A DNA stretch of 64,000 bases from Podochytrium sp. JEL0797. Its lineage: Eukaryota > Chytridiomycota > Chytridiomycetes > Chytridiales > Chytriomycetaceae. The position numbers were made by a program, and so were the translations under genes. The notes below the pieces were generated by a model. It did not search any database. It saw nothing but the letters and a program-made list of their open reading frames with translations, and had not been told where the DNA came from. Positions within the stretch are counted from its first letter, which is position 1, and every line of letters starts with the position of its first letter. The stretch spans positions 1 through 64,000 of the forward strand of contig JADGJG010000001.1 of assembly GCA_027596195.1 (NCBI GenBank), read 5' to 3'. Shown piece by piece: positions 9,387 through 18,843 of this stretch.

Positions 9387-10211
9387 TCACTTTTCATTCT
9401 TCAGCCACGACATCTTCTTCAACCCCTTCAACCCAAACTTGTGCTTCTTTTCAGCGAGACTCTTATCAGGCTGAATATCAACAAGCCCCGCCGAATGCGC
9501 AAAGAACGGGTCAGGAATAGCATTCGGCATCTGCAACGACCCCCTACGACTCCCAGCATCCTGACTCCCATTCCGACTCCCATTGCTACTCGCATCTTCC
9601 GCCGACACAGCCACCGAAAAATCCACCATCAGCGAATCAGTACTGTAAATTTTAGACCCACGGCTCGACATGCTGAACTTTGTCAACCGCCTCGTTGCAT
9701 TCGCGGCAACCATTGCATCGAGATCGGCTTGGGTGATTTGTTTCATGGGTGTACTTGAACTCGCTTTGCGTCTCAGCTCGTGTTTGGTGATGTGATTTTG
9801 TGGATCAATTGGGTCACGAATGGTGGAATGACTCGGCGCGGGGATCACAGGGCTGATCTCCTATCCACAACCGCATCAGCACACAAACAACACACTTCCC
9901 CCACCAAGTCTCAACCTCACCTGCGAATCCGCATCCACTTGAAACGTTTCGAGTTCTGCGCACAGACCGTCAAGCTGCAGATTTCCCCGCGAAGATCGCT
10001 TAGTAACCAGTGCTTCCTTGTGCAGCTCTGGGGTGGCCAGCGAGCCATCTGATCCTGTCTCGAGGGTATCTTGTTCGACCGAGTAGATTGAATGTGTCTC
10101 AGCCATGCGGTGGCCCCACCTCCGCGCCAGGCTTGTGGACGAGTTGGTGTCAAAGTTGAGGCAGGAATCGGTTGGGCTGAAGGGGTCGTCGATCTGCGGT
10201 GAACTTGTCAT
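9387..10211 (-). CDS. Serine-rich protein with basic Trp C-terminus, two exons
   Basis: Unrecognised protein of about 254 residues. Exon 1 is 10211-9921 and exon 2 is 9860-9387; the 60-nt intron (CAG|GTGAGG...GATAG) is needed because exon 2 has no ATG of its own. The N-terminal half is acidic and Ser/Thr-rich. The middle holds basic Ser clusters (ELRRKASSSTP, RRLTKFSMSSRG, GSRRGSLQMP) of the RRxS kinase-site type. The C-terminus is basic and Trp-bearing (FGLKGLKKMSWLKNEK), resembling in style, but not in exact sequence, the RRWVR tails at 1.5-4.5 kb. No membrane segment. Function unknown. Confidence 0.65.
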
Positions 10212-10361
10212 GTTGTTGTGATGCTGCTGTGTGAAATGAGATTTTTGTGGGTGGCGGGGCGAAGCATGATGAGTCTCGCCTCCTCTTCGATTGCAAATAT
10301 TTACGATCGCCTTTTTTCTATATATTATTCTATTGTTTTGTAAGGATCCACACACACCCAT

Positions 10362-11369
10362 TCAATCCTCCTCATCAATCCTCCCCCTCCTCCAAAACAC
10401 AACTTCGCGTTTCAACGGAAACGAGAAATACGCAACCCAACACGGCGTCACAACTACACTGACAACCCCAAACACAAGCCCCACATTCGCCACCACCTGC
10501 CCCCCCGACTTCATATTCGCCGTAATCGCCAGAATAACCCCCTGCGGAACTTGACACAACAAAACACCCAGCGTCATGAAAATGCTGTTTTTGAGGGCAG
10601 CCCGTTGCATGAGGATTCCGAGCGTGTCGATCCGGTTGTCGGAGAGGATGGATTTGATTTTTTGGCTGATGAAGAGGTAACTGGAGAAGTAGAGGGAAAT
10701 GATGGCGCTGAGTCCACCCACGAAACCGACAACGACGGAGGTGAACCAGATGGAGAATTGGGGGTTGGTGGCGGGATATATGCCGTTTTTGGAAGGCTTG
10801 GTATTATGGTAAGCAAGCAAAGAAAATCGAGCGCACGGATTCACCAACTCACCGACGATATCAAAGAGACGGTAATACAAAGTGTAAGAAACAATGCAAT
10901 TAAACCATTGCATGCATGCCACTTCTTGGACTCTCGTTCTGGTACTTCTCGAACGATGCACCAACGCTCAAGGGCCAAAGTAATGTTCGTCTTTGCCGAT
11001 CGTTCAGTAAGAGATCTGAAGCGAAGAATACACTCACCGCAATAAGCAAAGAAATAGGCACAGACATGTTGATTGCAACGAACTGCGTGTTATCGCCCGA
11101 CACAACCGTGAATCGCAGAATCAATAATATCGACCACAACAGGCATATAACAAGCAAAGACGCATAGATAAAGTCAATCCTGAAGATCCAAGAGGCGGCA
11201 GCACCGCAGATCAGAATGGAATTTGAATTGGTTCAAGTGTCGACACTCACCGATTCGTCAACAGAGTCTCGCTCTTGCGAATCATGACGCCCAATAGGAA
11301 AGAATTGAGGAGCACACCTGATATCGATATCGGCGCGATGAACAGCCATTGATTGTCGGTCGAAGACAT
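10362..11369 (-). CDS. Seven-helix receptor with class-A-GPCR-like motifs (receptor A)
   Basis: 277 residues from four exons: 11369-11251, 11179-11038, 10990-10853 and 10796-10362. All three introns (71, 47 and 56 nt) are GT-AG, and their positions are confirmed by the neighbouring paralogue. Seven hydrophobic helices: about residues 9-31 (with GVLLNSFLLGVMI), 43-63, 73-94, 115-133, 147-172, then SIFMTLGVLLCQVPQGVILA and VGLVFGVVSVVVTPCWVAYF. ERW follows helix 3 where rhodopsin-like receptors have D/ERY; CQVP sits in helix 6 where they have CWxP; TPCWVAYF sits near the end of helix 7 where they have NPxxY. These resemblances suggest a divergent G-protein-coupled receptor, but ligand and coupling are unknown. 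The cytoplasmic tail is short (KREVVFWRRGRIDEED). Other 7TM families cannot be excluded by eye. Confidence 0.7.
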
Positions 11370-11532
11370 TTCGCGATGGGTCACGTGTTGGTGAACTGCT
11401 GGTCGATTTCCGATTTAATCTTTCTTCCCATTCAATCACAAGATTGCAAGATTTGCGCTGACAGCGCTGAAATATTATCCCACATGCACAAGGTCTATTA
11501 TTTGAATGTTCAGCTGAAACAAGTTTACCCAA

Positions 11533-12237
11533 TCAATCGGTATCCCTCCTTCTCTGAAACACCACAAACCCAACAGTCACAGAGATGTACCACATTATGA
11601 ATTGATACGGCTGATCATAAATAATGCTGTTGCTGGAAGGCTGGGTTTGTGCTTTGCAATAAGCACTCACTTTTCCTGTTTTTCTAAGTGTTTGGAACCT
11701 CACCGATATGATCAAAGAGAAAAAGATGACCAGAGTGATAATCAACCCAATTATACTGCTCAAGATCATCCACCTCTTGGACTGGCGCTCCGGAACATCG
11801 TGGATAATGCACAATTGATCCATCAAGATCAAAATGACGTTTATCTGTGATTATTTGAGCCCTAGATTGCCAAAATATTTATTCCATACCGTGATGATCA
11901 AGGAGGCCGGCACAGATACATTTATTGCAACAAGGTGGCTGGCCGTGCCACACTCCGGGGACATTCTGTATTTCACGATCAAGAATATCGACCACAACAG
12001 GCAAATAGAGAGGAATGAGGCGTATATGAAGTCCTTGCTGGAGCAGGAGGAAGAAACATTTTGTGAGGCAGGATCGATGAGTATGGCATCCAGCGTATGC
12101 ACTCACCGAATCGTGAGCAGTGTTTCCCTCTTCGACAACAGAACTGCAAGGAGCAAAATATCAATGAACATGCAGGCAGTTGCGATTGGTGCGAGAAGCA
12201 CCCATTCAATGGCGGTTGAAGCGTCTGAAGATTGCAT
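11533..12237 (-). CDS. Truncated tandem paralogue of receptor A (receptor B)
   Basis: 175 residues from exons 12237-12107, 12037-11890, 11844-11704 and 11640-11533 (introns 69, 45 and 63 nt). It is collinear with receptor A: ...ETLLTIR matches ...ETLLTNR, DFIYASFLSICLLWSIFLI matches DFIYASLLVICLLWSILLI, HDVPERQSKRW matches REVPERESKKW, and PSSNSIIYDQPYQFIMWY matches PSKNGIYPATNPQFSIWF. After VTVGF it jumps to VVFQRRRDTD and stops, whereas receptor A continues through helices 6 and 7 before its similar end EVVFWRRGRIDEED. An internal deletion of roughly 100 codons therefore removed the rest of helix 5 plus helices 6-7 but kept the tail in frame. The ERW after helix 3 is MDQ here. Either a decaying gene or a five-helix partner protein. 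Confidence 0.6.
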
Positions 12238-12334
12238 TTCAGAAAGGAAAATTTCTTTCACTACTCATTTTTCATTTTCAAAATTCTCTCACGCGTGTGA
12301 AGCGATAAGAATTTCTAAAGCATCTCTGCACCAT

Positions 12335-13579
12335 TTATTGCATTTTTCTTTTCATGTTCTTGAGAAACTTTGAGAATCCATTTTCTTTCGCTGCGTTTGG
12401 TGCAATCGATTTGACTTGAAATGCCGTCCGCGCGTCAAAAGAACGCTCGACAGAATCACGCGCTTGAGGTACCTCCACTTTCACTTCTCTGGCATTGATT
12501 CCTACATTTCCAGGCTGCTTCGCAACCGAATTTCCCTTTCGCACTTTGCTGAGCATCCGCTTCAGCATGGACGGTTTCCTTTCCAACCCAGTCGATTGAA
12601 TTGCGTCTTCCGCATCCATTGCCAACTTATTGGAGTTCGCGCGCCCTGCCACGCTCGCGATTCCATTCCCACCTTTCACCCCAACTTCCCCCACTGGTTG
12701 CACACCAGAAATCCCACGCGCACTTAAAACCCGCGAAAGCTGCGGGCTCAATTTATGAACAGCTGCAATCGGTGCAGTTTGAGCGTCCAGTTGACTCGAC
12801 CCGTAACTCACACCCGAATCAATCGATCCATCCCCCCACACCTCCTCACGCCTTGCACTCTTCATACTCAAACTCCGATGCAAATGCATATCCAACTCCT
12901 CATCCAACAAGTGATTCCATTCCGCCACATCACCACCATCACCCCCCTCCATAACCACAATCGCATCCGGATCCCCCTTCACAGGCGCAACCTCCCCATT
13001 CGGTCGACCAGAAACCCCCTGCACAACCTGAGACACCAACTTGATCGAACTCGCACGTCGCAACATGACCTTGGGTTGAGTCTCATCCAATGGTGCCTTC
13101 TTGACTTTCACACTCAACACTCTCGTCAACAAACTTCCGCGTCGCTCCATTCTCACTGGTCCAATGACATTCTCTACAGACTCATCCGACTCCTCAGGCT
13201 CCTGCACCATAGCCACTCCCGACACCGGACCCACTTGCATGACCCCCACCTTCGACACCACCGGGCCCACAGCCTCCTGCTTAACACCAGCAATCTCTGT
13301 ATCACTAGCGTCCACGAATCCAATCACACTCATCGCCTTCCTCAACGAACTATGCCTCCGCACCAACCCAACCCGCTTCGAGTGCTCCTCCACCTCCGCA
13401 TCCGACAGTTTTCGACATGGAGTACTCATCGTGCGTTCCGTCATGACGAGAGAGCGTTCAGATCTCCGGAGCGACGGCACGTTGTGTTTGTTATTCTGCG
13501 CATAGTTGTATCGTGGAGAATGCGTGTCCGAGTCCGAATCGGACTCATACGTCGTTGTAATTTGGAGCTTGGAGGACAT
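12335..13579 (-). CDS. Disordered protein with repeated RRxS / R[VM]LS motifs and basic C-terminus
   Basis: Unrecognised 414-residue protein, intronless from ATG 13579. Upstream in-frame sequence to 13744 begins with a non-ATG codon and is ignored. At least five copies of a motif 'R-x-x-S, then 2-6 residues, then L-S or similar' occur: RRHSSLRKAMSV, RRGSLLTRVLSV, RRASSIKLVSQ, LSPQLSRVLSAR and RKPSMLKRMLSKV, plus LHRSLSMKSARR. Each looks like a basophilic-kinase or 14-3-3-type site within a short amphipathic helix. The C-terminus is basic (FSKFLKNMKRKMQ). No membrane segment. The regular motif spacing suggests a scaffold controlled by phosphorylation; that is inference only. Confidence 0.65.
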   Translation of the reverse strand: MSSKLQITTTYESDSDSDTHSPRYNYAQNNKHNVPSLRRSERSLVMTERTMSTPCRKLSDAEVEEHSKRVGLVRRHSSLRKAMSVIGFVDASDTEIAGVKQEAVGPVVSKVGVMQVGPVSGVAMVQEPEESDESVENVIGPVRMERRGSLLTRVLSVKVKKAPLDETQPKVMLRRASSIKLVSQVVQGVSGRPNGEVAPVKGDPDAIVVMEGGDGGDVAEWNHLLDEELDMHLHRSLSMKSARREEVWGDGSIDSGVSYGSSQLDAQTAPIAAVHKLSPQLSRVLSARGISGVQPVGEVGVKGGNGIASVAGRANSNKLAMDAEDAIQSTGLERKPSMLKRMLSKVRKGNSVAKQPGNVGINAREVKVEVPQARDSVERSFDARTAFQVKSIAPNAAKENGFSKFLKNMKRKMQ

Positions 13580-14270
13580 GTGGATGGCGAGCGAGGTTTT
13601 TCTTGTATAAAATTTGTGGCTTGCGATAGCAATGAACCCTCTCTTTTTTTCGTTGTGTATGTAATTACTAAATTGCAAAGTTTTGAGTGAGTGGCGCCTA
13701 TGGTTCACCTGGATGACAGATGAGACCTTCGCCAAAGAAATCAAATACTTTTGAGTAATCCGGATCCATTAAACATCGATTGCCTTCGGTTGCCTTCATA
13801 CCCGAGTCCCTCGCCTTCTCGGATCCTTGGCAAAGCCGCAAAACCACAGAATGAAATTTTTGAACCACTTCAAATTCGCATCAAATTCGACTGCATTTTG
13901 GAGGTTGAGAGTGAGAGTTTGTTAGGCTCGATGACTTCCCCCCTGACTTCCAAAAAGATATTCATTCCTCTTTCTATTTTTTCTCCTAGGGCACGAATAT
14001 TTTTTGGAATGTGAGGGGGATGCCATGGAGACTAAGAGTTTGTCCGGGAGTTTGAGGAAGCAAGAGTCGAAGAGCGTCAAATCCGTTCTCAGTCAGTTTT
14101 GGAACATAAGCGCGCAAAACGTATGAAAATTGAAAAAGGCCAATGCAAGAACGACGCGGGAAACTTTTCTTCTCCCCACCAATTCGTCAATCGCATTGTA
14201 GAATTAATGATACGATTTATGAATGAGAAGGAAGAAAAACAGCTGATGCCCGTCGCTCGAATTCACAAAT
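13580..14270. other. Intergenic, one very small plus-strand ORF
   Basis: 691 bases between minus-strand genes. At 14025-14126 a 33-residue plus-strand ORF begins METKSLSGSLRKQES and contains VKSVLSQFW, which has the Ser/basic/Trp flavour of the surrounding small proteins. It may be a micro-gene or chance. Nothing else recognisable. Confidence 0.35.
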
Positions 14271-14843
14271 TCACCGGCCCTTGTTCGTCCCGATACCACG
14301 ACCCCACCCAAACACCGTCTTCAACTTCCCCAACGACATTTTCCCCTTCACCTCACCCCCACCTCCGCCTACCAACACCATTTTCCGCGCGTCCGGCACA
14401 AACCGCCCAACATCCACCACACAAGTCTGCGACGCCCACGACATTTGACTCTCCACTGACCGAATCGACTCACACTCCCCGCTCTCCCCCTCCTCCATAC
14501 TCGGACGCTGATCCAACACCACAAAATGATCAGAATCAGAAAACTGAGGCTCCCGAAACCTCCTTGTCTGCACCCCCTCCTCCTCCTCACGCCACGGCTC
14601 TCGCTGAGCCTCATCCCCCGCTATCGGTGCCTTCCATTTCGTCTCAGAAGGTTCTTGGTCACGCCACTGCTGTCGTGTCCATCCCCTCCCCGACCCGGGC
14701 TTCACACTTTCGACAGGTTTGTCGGCCCCAGCCAGACGCTGACACGGGCGACTCTTTGTGCGCGAGTCCTTCACGGTGCCAGCGGATGTGGATCGATGGA
14801 CAGAGTGGTTGGTGGATGCAGTGATGGTGACTTTCGGGGCCAT
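14271..14843 (-). CDS. Small serine-rich protein with basic Trp tail
   Basis: Unrecognised 190-residue intronless protein starting at ATG 14843. It has a basic N-terminal half, an acidic centre (MEEGESGECESIRSVE followed by SQMSWASQ) and a basic, Gly-rich end with Trp (GKMSLGKLKTVFGWGRG). The 'acidic, then SxxSW, then basic Trp end' order resembles the serine-rich cluster at 1.5-4.5 kb, but overall similarity is weak. No targeting signal or known domain. Confidence 0.55.
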   Translation of the reverse strand: MAPKVTITASTNHSVHRSTSAGTVKDSRTKSRPCQRLAGADKPVESVKPGSGRGWTRQQWRDQEPSETKWKAPIAGDEAQREPWREEEEGVQTRRFREPQFSDSDHFVVLDQRPSMEEGESGECESIRSVESQMSWASQTCVVDVGRFVPDARKMVLVGGGGGEVKGKMSLGKLKTVFGWGRGIGTNKGR

Positions 14844-14928
14844 ATTGGGCTTGAACGTCGGGAGATCTGTTTGGCAATTTTTTTTTGCGCAAGATCAAAT
14901 CGTTCCCCGCACGTGGCGAGTGATTCCT

Positions 14929-15084
14929 ATTTGCTATCTCGACCCCCAACGCTTCAGTTTCCAAAACTCGAAATCATTATGTCCATCCGAATCCCGACCG
15001 CCTCATATAGTCGCGTTACTCCGACTCCCTTGTGCACCTGTAGTTTCGGGATCACTCTTTTGAGGAAACAGCAACAGAGCCGGG
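14929..15084 (-). pseudogene. HAD phosphatase fragment with internal deletion
   Basis: A decayed piece of the HAD-IIB phosphatase family found intact at 15.4, 52.1, 53.1 and 56.3 kb. On the minus strand it reads a shifted SDPET segment, then directly VHKGVGVTRLYEAVGIR, then GHNDFEF and, after a frameshift, ETEALGVEIAN. About 105 bases between SDPET and VHKG are missing relative to the 56.3 kb copy, and the VGKTVAFGD segment is lost. Plus-strand bases 'gatcactc' and 'gaaacagcaa' match the 56.3 kb copy better than the adjacent one. Not functional. Confidence 0.8.
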
Positions 15085-15423
15085 ATATGATGTAGATATG
15101 AAAGAGCAGTCCAAATGAGGAGAAATCAATTCCAATCAAACCGCGACTGAAATTTGTACCCGAGCTCTAAGGTCAGAAGGCAGAGATTTCTCAATTCACC
15201 GGAATCGACACCATGCCAAAATGTCACCAAAATGTCCGTGTCAAACGATTATTTATTTATCCTGCACGAAACAGAAACCCACAATCCTAAAATCAAAAAG
15301 AGGACGAAGAGAGAAGGAAAGAGGGAGAGAAGAGTAAGAAAAACTCACTTTTTAATTCACAACTTTCACGCGCAATAAACAACAGGCACACAAAACAGGC
15401 ACAAAACGTTTTCACAAATATTT
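15085..15423. other. Intergenic, no gene seen
   Basis: 339 bases between the HAD fragment and the 3' end of the intact HAD gene. A purine-rich stretch (about 15290-15340) is the only notable feature. Confidence 0.55.
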
Positions 15424-16275
15424 TCAGACGTGTTTTCCAAACTCCCCCCTCTCCAACATTCCCTCCAATTCAATCGCAAGTCCATCCTCGTCATTCGAAA
15501 ACTCTGTAACGCGATCCGCCTTCTTCCTCAACACTTCCACCCCATTCGCCATCGCAACCCCTAATGCAGCCGTTTCCAAAAACTCAAAATCATTATGCCC
15601 ATCCCCAAACGCCACCGTTTTCCCCACAGGAATCCCTACCGCCTCGCACAAGCGCGTCAATCCAACTCCCTTGTGCACCGAAGACGACACACAATCGAGG
15701 TAAAAACTCTCCAAAGTGACGTTCACGCTGTCTCCAACGTGTTGACGCACAACCTCAATATGAGTTTCGGGATCATTCGTGAAAAGAAACATCAAAGGAA
15801 CCGAATCGGGCCGAGGCTCGCGTTGGGCTGGCTTGAATTCCACGGAACACTTGGCAGCGAGGCGATCCGTCATTTCTTGTTGCTCGTCCGTCGAGATGGG
15901 CGTGACAGCGCTGATGGAGATGAACTCGTTTCCGAATTCATTGAAGTTGGCAGTGAGGCCAAGTTTGATGGCGATGGAGTGGAGTTGCGCAATGTCGTTG
16001 GATGACAGCGTCTGCGAAAAGATTTTGTCGCCTGAAGGCGAAAGACCAAGCGCCCCGTTGTATGCAACGACATGGACAGGCAGGTCGGGTCCCAGTGTAG
16101 TGCGCACGGTGCGCGTGAGGTAGTCGGGTCTGCCCGTGACCAGGGAAATCTGGGTTCCCGTCGCGTGGACGCGCTTGAGTGCAGCGACCGTTCGTGGAGT
16201 TACCGCAAAAGAGGAGTTGACGAGAGTGCCGTCAATATCCACTGCAAGCAAGCTGTATTTTTGTGTGGTTGTCAT
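15424..16275 (-). CDS. HAD-IIB (Cof-type) phosphatase, copy 1
   Basis: Cytosolic haloacid-dehalogenase-superfamily phosphatase of the Cof/YbiV type, 283 residues, intronless. All four HAD motifs are present: motif I LLAVDIDGTLVNS (nucleophile and acid Asp), motif II ISLVTGRP, motif III Lys in SVHKGVGLTRL, motif IV VAFGDGHNDFEFLETA. The insert between motifs II and III is the C2-type cap of the IIB class. ATG 16275 (MTTTQKYS) is chosen because paralogues start at the same point (MTATPKYS, MAPAPKYS). Substrates of this class are usually sugar phosphates or other phospho-metabolites; the actual one is unknown. It is most like the copy at 56.3 kb, and like that copy it lies downstream of ABCA-transporter sequence, here only a remnant. 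Confidence 0.9.
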   Translation of the reverse strand: MTTTQKYSLLAVDIDGTLVNSSFAVTPRTVAALKRVHATGTQISLVTGRPDYLTRTVRTTLGPDLPVHVVAYNGALGLSPSGDKIFSQTLSSNDIAQLHSIAIKLGLTANFNEFGNEFISISAVTPISTDEQQEMTDRLAAKCSVEFKPAQREPRPDSVPLMFLFTNDPETHIEVVRQHVGDSVNVTLESFYLDCVSSSVHKGVGLTRLCEAVGIPVGKTVAFGDGHNDFEFLETAALGVAMANGVEVLRKKADRVTEFSNDEDGLAIELEGMLERGEFGKHV

Positions 16276-16689
16276 TTGTGTTGGTTTATCGCGCTTTGAC
16301 AATCGAACCTTAAATAGGGGCTTATCGTGGATGAGCCACTGACGAGCCACCGAGAAATAGAGCCACCTTCACGTGGAATAACTGAGATATGGGGATAACG
16401 CTCTCCTTGATATCACTATGAGTTTCCGAACATGTCCTGAATGAGGGACAAACGACACACCGGCATAGAGCAGAAAGAATTCCTATTTTCCTTTAACCCC
16501 TTGACGCTTGCAAGGCCAGGCTTCTGACACAGATATGAGAGCACCCGGGTGGTTTCCGCAGCCAATCAGATTCTTTCTCGAAGTGGCTTACGTAATTGCG
16601 AAGAGGAGTCGAATGAAATCCGAACTGAAATAACTTTGCGAGAGTACACGCAAGAGTGCAACCCTAATAATAGTTGGAAAAGTGATTCC
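16276..16689. other. Intergenic upstream of HAD copy 1
   Basis: 414 bases. Contains the HAD promoter. No gene recognised; it separates the HAD gene from the ABCA remnant. The equivalent spacing at the 57 kb locus is only about 95 bases, so unrelated sequence has been gained here or lost there. Confidence 0.5.
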
Positions 16690-16815
16690 TCACACCGCCT
16701 CCCCTTCCCCTTTTCAATCACTTCAAATAACCGCGAAACCATGCCCACCCCCCATACCTAATACTCGTTGCAAACAAATCCAACCTTTCCAACCCAGTCG
16801 GCAGCACGTTTAATT
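16690..16815 (-). pseudogene. Fragment of ABCA transporter C-terminus
   Basis: The minus strand reads VLPTGLERLDLFATSIRYG and, after a frameshift, SRLFEVIEKGKG. These match VLPPGWKKLDSFATSISYE and ARLFEVVEKGKG near the end of the intact ABCA gene at 57.3-60.7 kb. DNA similarity runs from about 16690 to 16815 and then stops. The reading frame is broken and no other ABCA part is seen nearby. Its position upstream of a HAD gene mirrors the intact HAD/ABCA neighbourhood, so it marks an old segmental duplication. Confidence 0.8.
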
Positions 16816-17421
16816 TGGTGAGAGGATGGGAGGAGGGCTGCCGGTTCGTTCTATTGCCGATAAACTTCAAACGCGTCCAAGTTCTTCTGCAACACAACCT
16901 GATATATAACACGTGGCATAACCCTGTCACGCAACAACATTCATTATTCTATTTGTAGCTCTACTGCTCTACATAAGGGCTAAACTCGAAAAAGTTGTTA
17001 CTTGTTGAATGGGGCAATGGGGCTCGAAAAATCATTGCGTTTCGCAGTGTTTCGCGAATCGGTGCCTCCAGCCGGGTGATGAATGCACTGTTTTCAATTT
17101 ACTTGCTGCGGGTTGGTTGCTGCCCGATATGATTCCTTTAAACCATGCCACATTTGCGATCAAATTTCTCATCTGATCTAGGTGGAGAATCCAGGGTGGG
17201 GAGGGGTTCAATACCGAGATTCGGGAGTGCACTACTTTTGATGACATTCCACCGCAACGAATCCAACCAAACACCTAATTATTTCATTGGAAATGAAGCG
17301 CAGAAGAAAAGAGTAGTACAGAGTTTCTTTATCCTGGAGCAAATCGGCAGAAAGACTCGTCCACAGTGGTTGGGTTTCTTGGGGCCATTCCAAGAATTAT
17401 AGACCAAAATCACCCATTCAA
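16816..17421. other. Intergenic, no gene seen
   Basis: 606 bases between the ABCA remnant and the tRNase Z start. Short ORFs are present on both strands but none shows domain-like composition or similarity to anything else in the window. The last part should contain the tRNase Z promoter. Confidence 0.5.
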
Positions 17422-18795
17422 ATGGACATCACGTTCCTTGGCACAGCTTCCGCGCAGCCTTCTCCGACCAGGAACCACTCGTCTTTGGCACTGCGCTTGG
17501 ATGGAGGTGAGAAATAAACCGGTAAACCAACCTAAAGAAACACAGAGGTTCTCCTTGTGGATTGCGGCGAGGCCACGCAGCACCAGCTCATCCATCTCAA
17601 CGGTGATCCTTCGTTGGCCGTGTTTGGTGATCCACGGACCAATAAAGACTCGTTTTCGAGTCCACGAATCGCAAAGATCTCGCGCATCCTTTTGACGTAA
17701 ATAAGCCAAGTGAATCCTTCGAATCGCACTAAACACAACGACCACAGCCACCTCCATGGTGACCACTGTTTCGGTCTCCCCGGCCTCCTCTGCACCGCCG
17801 GCGCAGTGGTGCGTTTAGACCAGGCTGACCAACCGCCGCCTGCCCCGATCCACGTTTACGGCCCCAAAGGAACAAAGGCGTACGTGCGAAACGTTCTTCT
17901 CCACTCCATGTCGCGTATCGGACGAGGATTGGTCCTCCACGAGTTGCTTCTGCCAACGGACGGCGAAACCTCGAACGCGACAATCGAGCCCCACATTGAC
18001 GAATCCCCAGGCACCGACTTCCACGCCATCAATATCGACTTGAACGCGTCTAATGAGTGCGAAACGGGGTGGTATTGGACCATTGTCGAAGGAACCGATT
18101 CCGCCGATTCGAAATCTGGCGCAGCAAAACTCACCATCCACGCTGCCCCGATCAAACACACTGTCCCTACAGTCGGATACCTGTTCACTGAACCTCCCAT
18201 CCCCGGAAAACTACGCGCCGATTTAGCAACCCCAATCCTGCTCAAAAACAAGGCCGCGTTGGGTTTAAAAAACCCAATGATCCTCCTCGCAAAACTCAAG
18301 AATGGCGAATCATTGACCATGCCTGACGGCCAAGTATTGTCGCCACAAGAGTTTGTGGAACCTTCGAAGCGGGGTCGACGCGTTTTGATTCTCGGTGACA
18401 CGAGCGACGCGTGTGGGTCCACTCTTGTGCAGCTCACAGACCGTTTGGCACACTCGGATACAGAGCACGGAATGAACACGGACTTTAACATCGACCTGGT
18501 CATCCACGAAGCCACCAACTCGTGCCTCCAATCGGATGTGGAAGCGGGTGCCACGATCGAAACGGTTCAGCAGCAAACAATCGACCACGGCCATTCAACG
18601 CCTCAAATGGCGGCACAATTCGCCAAACGCGTGAATGCGCATCGACTCGTATTGAACCATTTCTCGAGTCGATACAAGGGGGATGCGTCGGAAGAGAGTT
18701 TGGGTGTGATGGAAGAGGTGCGTCAACTGGCTGTGGGCTCGTTTTCGAGCGATCGCGTTGTTTGTGCGAGGGACTTTATGAGCGTGAAAGTTTGA
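17422..18795 (+). CDS. Ribonuclease Z (tRNase Z), short form
   Basis: Metallo-beta-lactamase-fold endonuclease that removes the 3' trailer from pre-tRNA. 427 residues from exons 17422-17506, 17546-17696 and 17748-18795 (introns of 39 and 51 nt, GT-AG, frame closes). Key sites: N-terminal MDITFLGTASAQPSPTRNHS and LLVDCGEATQHQL; the zinc motif HLHGDH in ILLTHLHGDHCFGLPG, created exactly at the second splice junction; VLILGDTSDACG; VIHEATN; DHGHSTPQMAAQFAK; and NHFSSRYK. The length and lone catalytic half match the short (ELAC1/bacterial) form, not the ~800-residue TRZ1 long form usual in yeasts. Whether it acts in the nucleus, cytosol or mitochondrion is not clear. Immediately downstream lies a broken copy of its own 3' end. 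Confidence 0.92.
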
Positions 18796-18843
18796 AAATT
18801 TCTTATTATTTATTATTGACAAAAGTGGAATAAAAGTGCTGAT

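Noticed and set aside
12755..13690. 311-codon plus-strand ORF opposite the RRxS-module protein
   Set aside because: Antisense shadow with His/Arg/Ser-biased composition; the minus-strand frame has the structured repeats.
14099..14824. 241-codon plus-strand ORF rich in Pro/Thr
   Set aside because: It overlaps the minus-strand gene at 14271-14843; its proline-rich content is what antisense of Gly/Arg/Glu-rich sequence gives. Kept the minus frame, although this choice is less certain than elsewhere.
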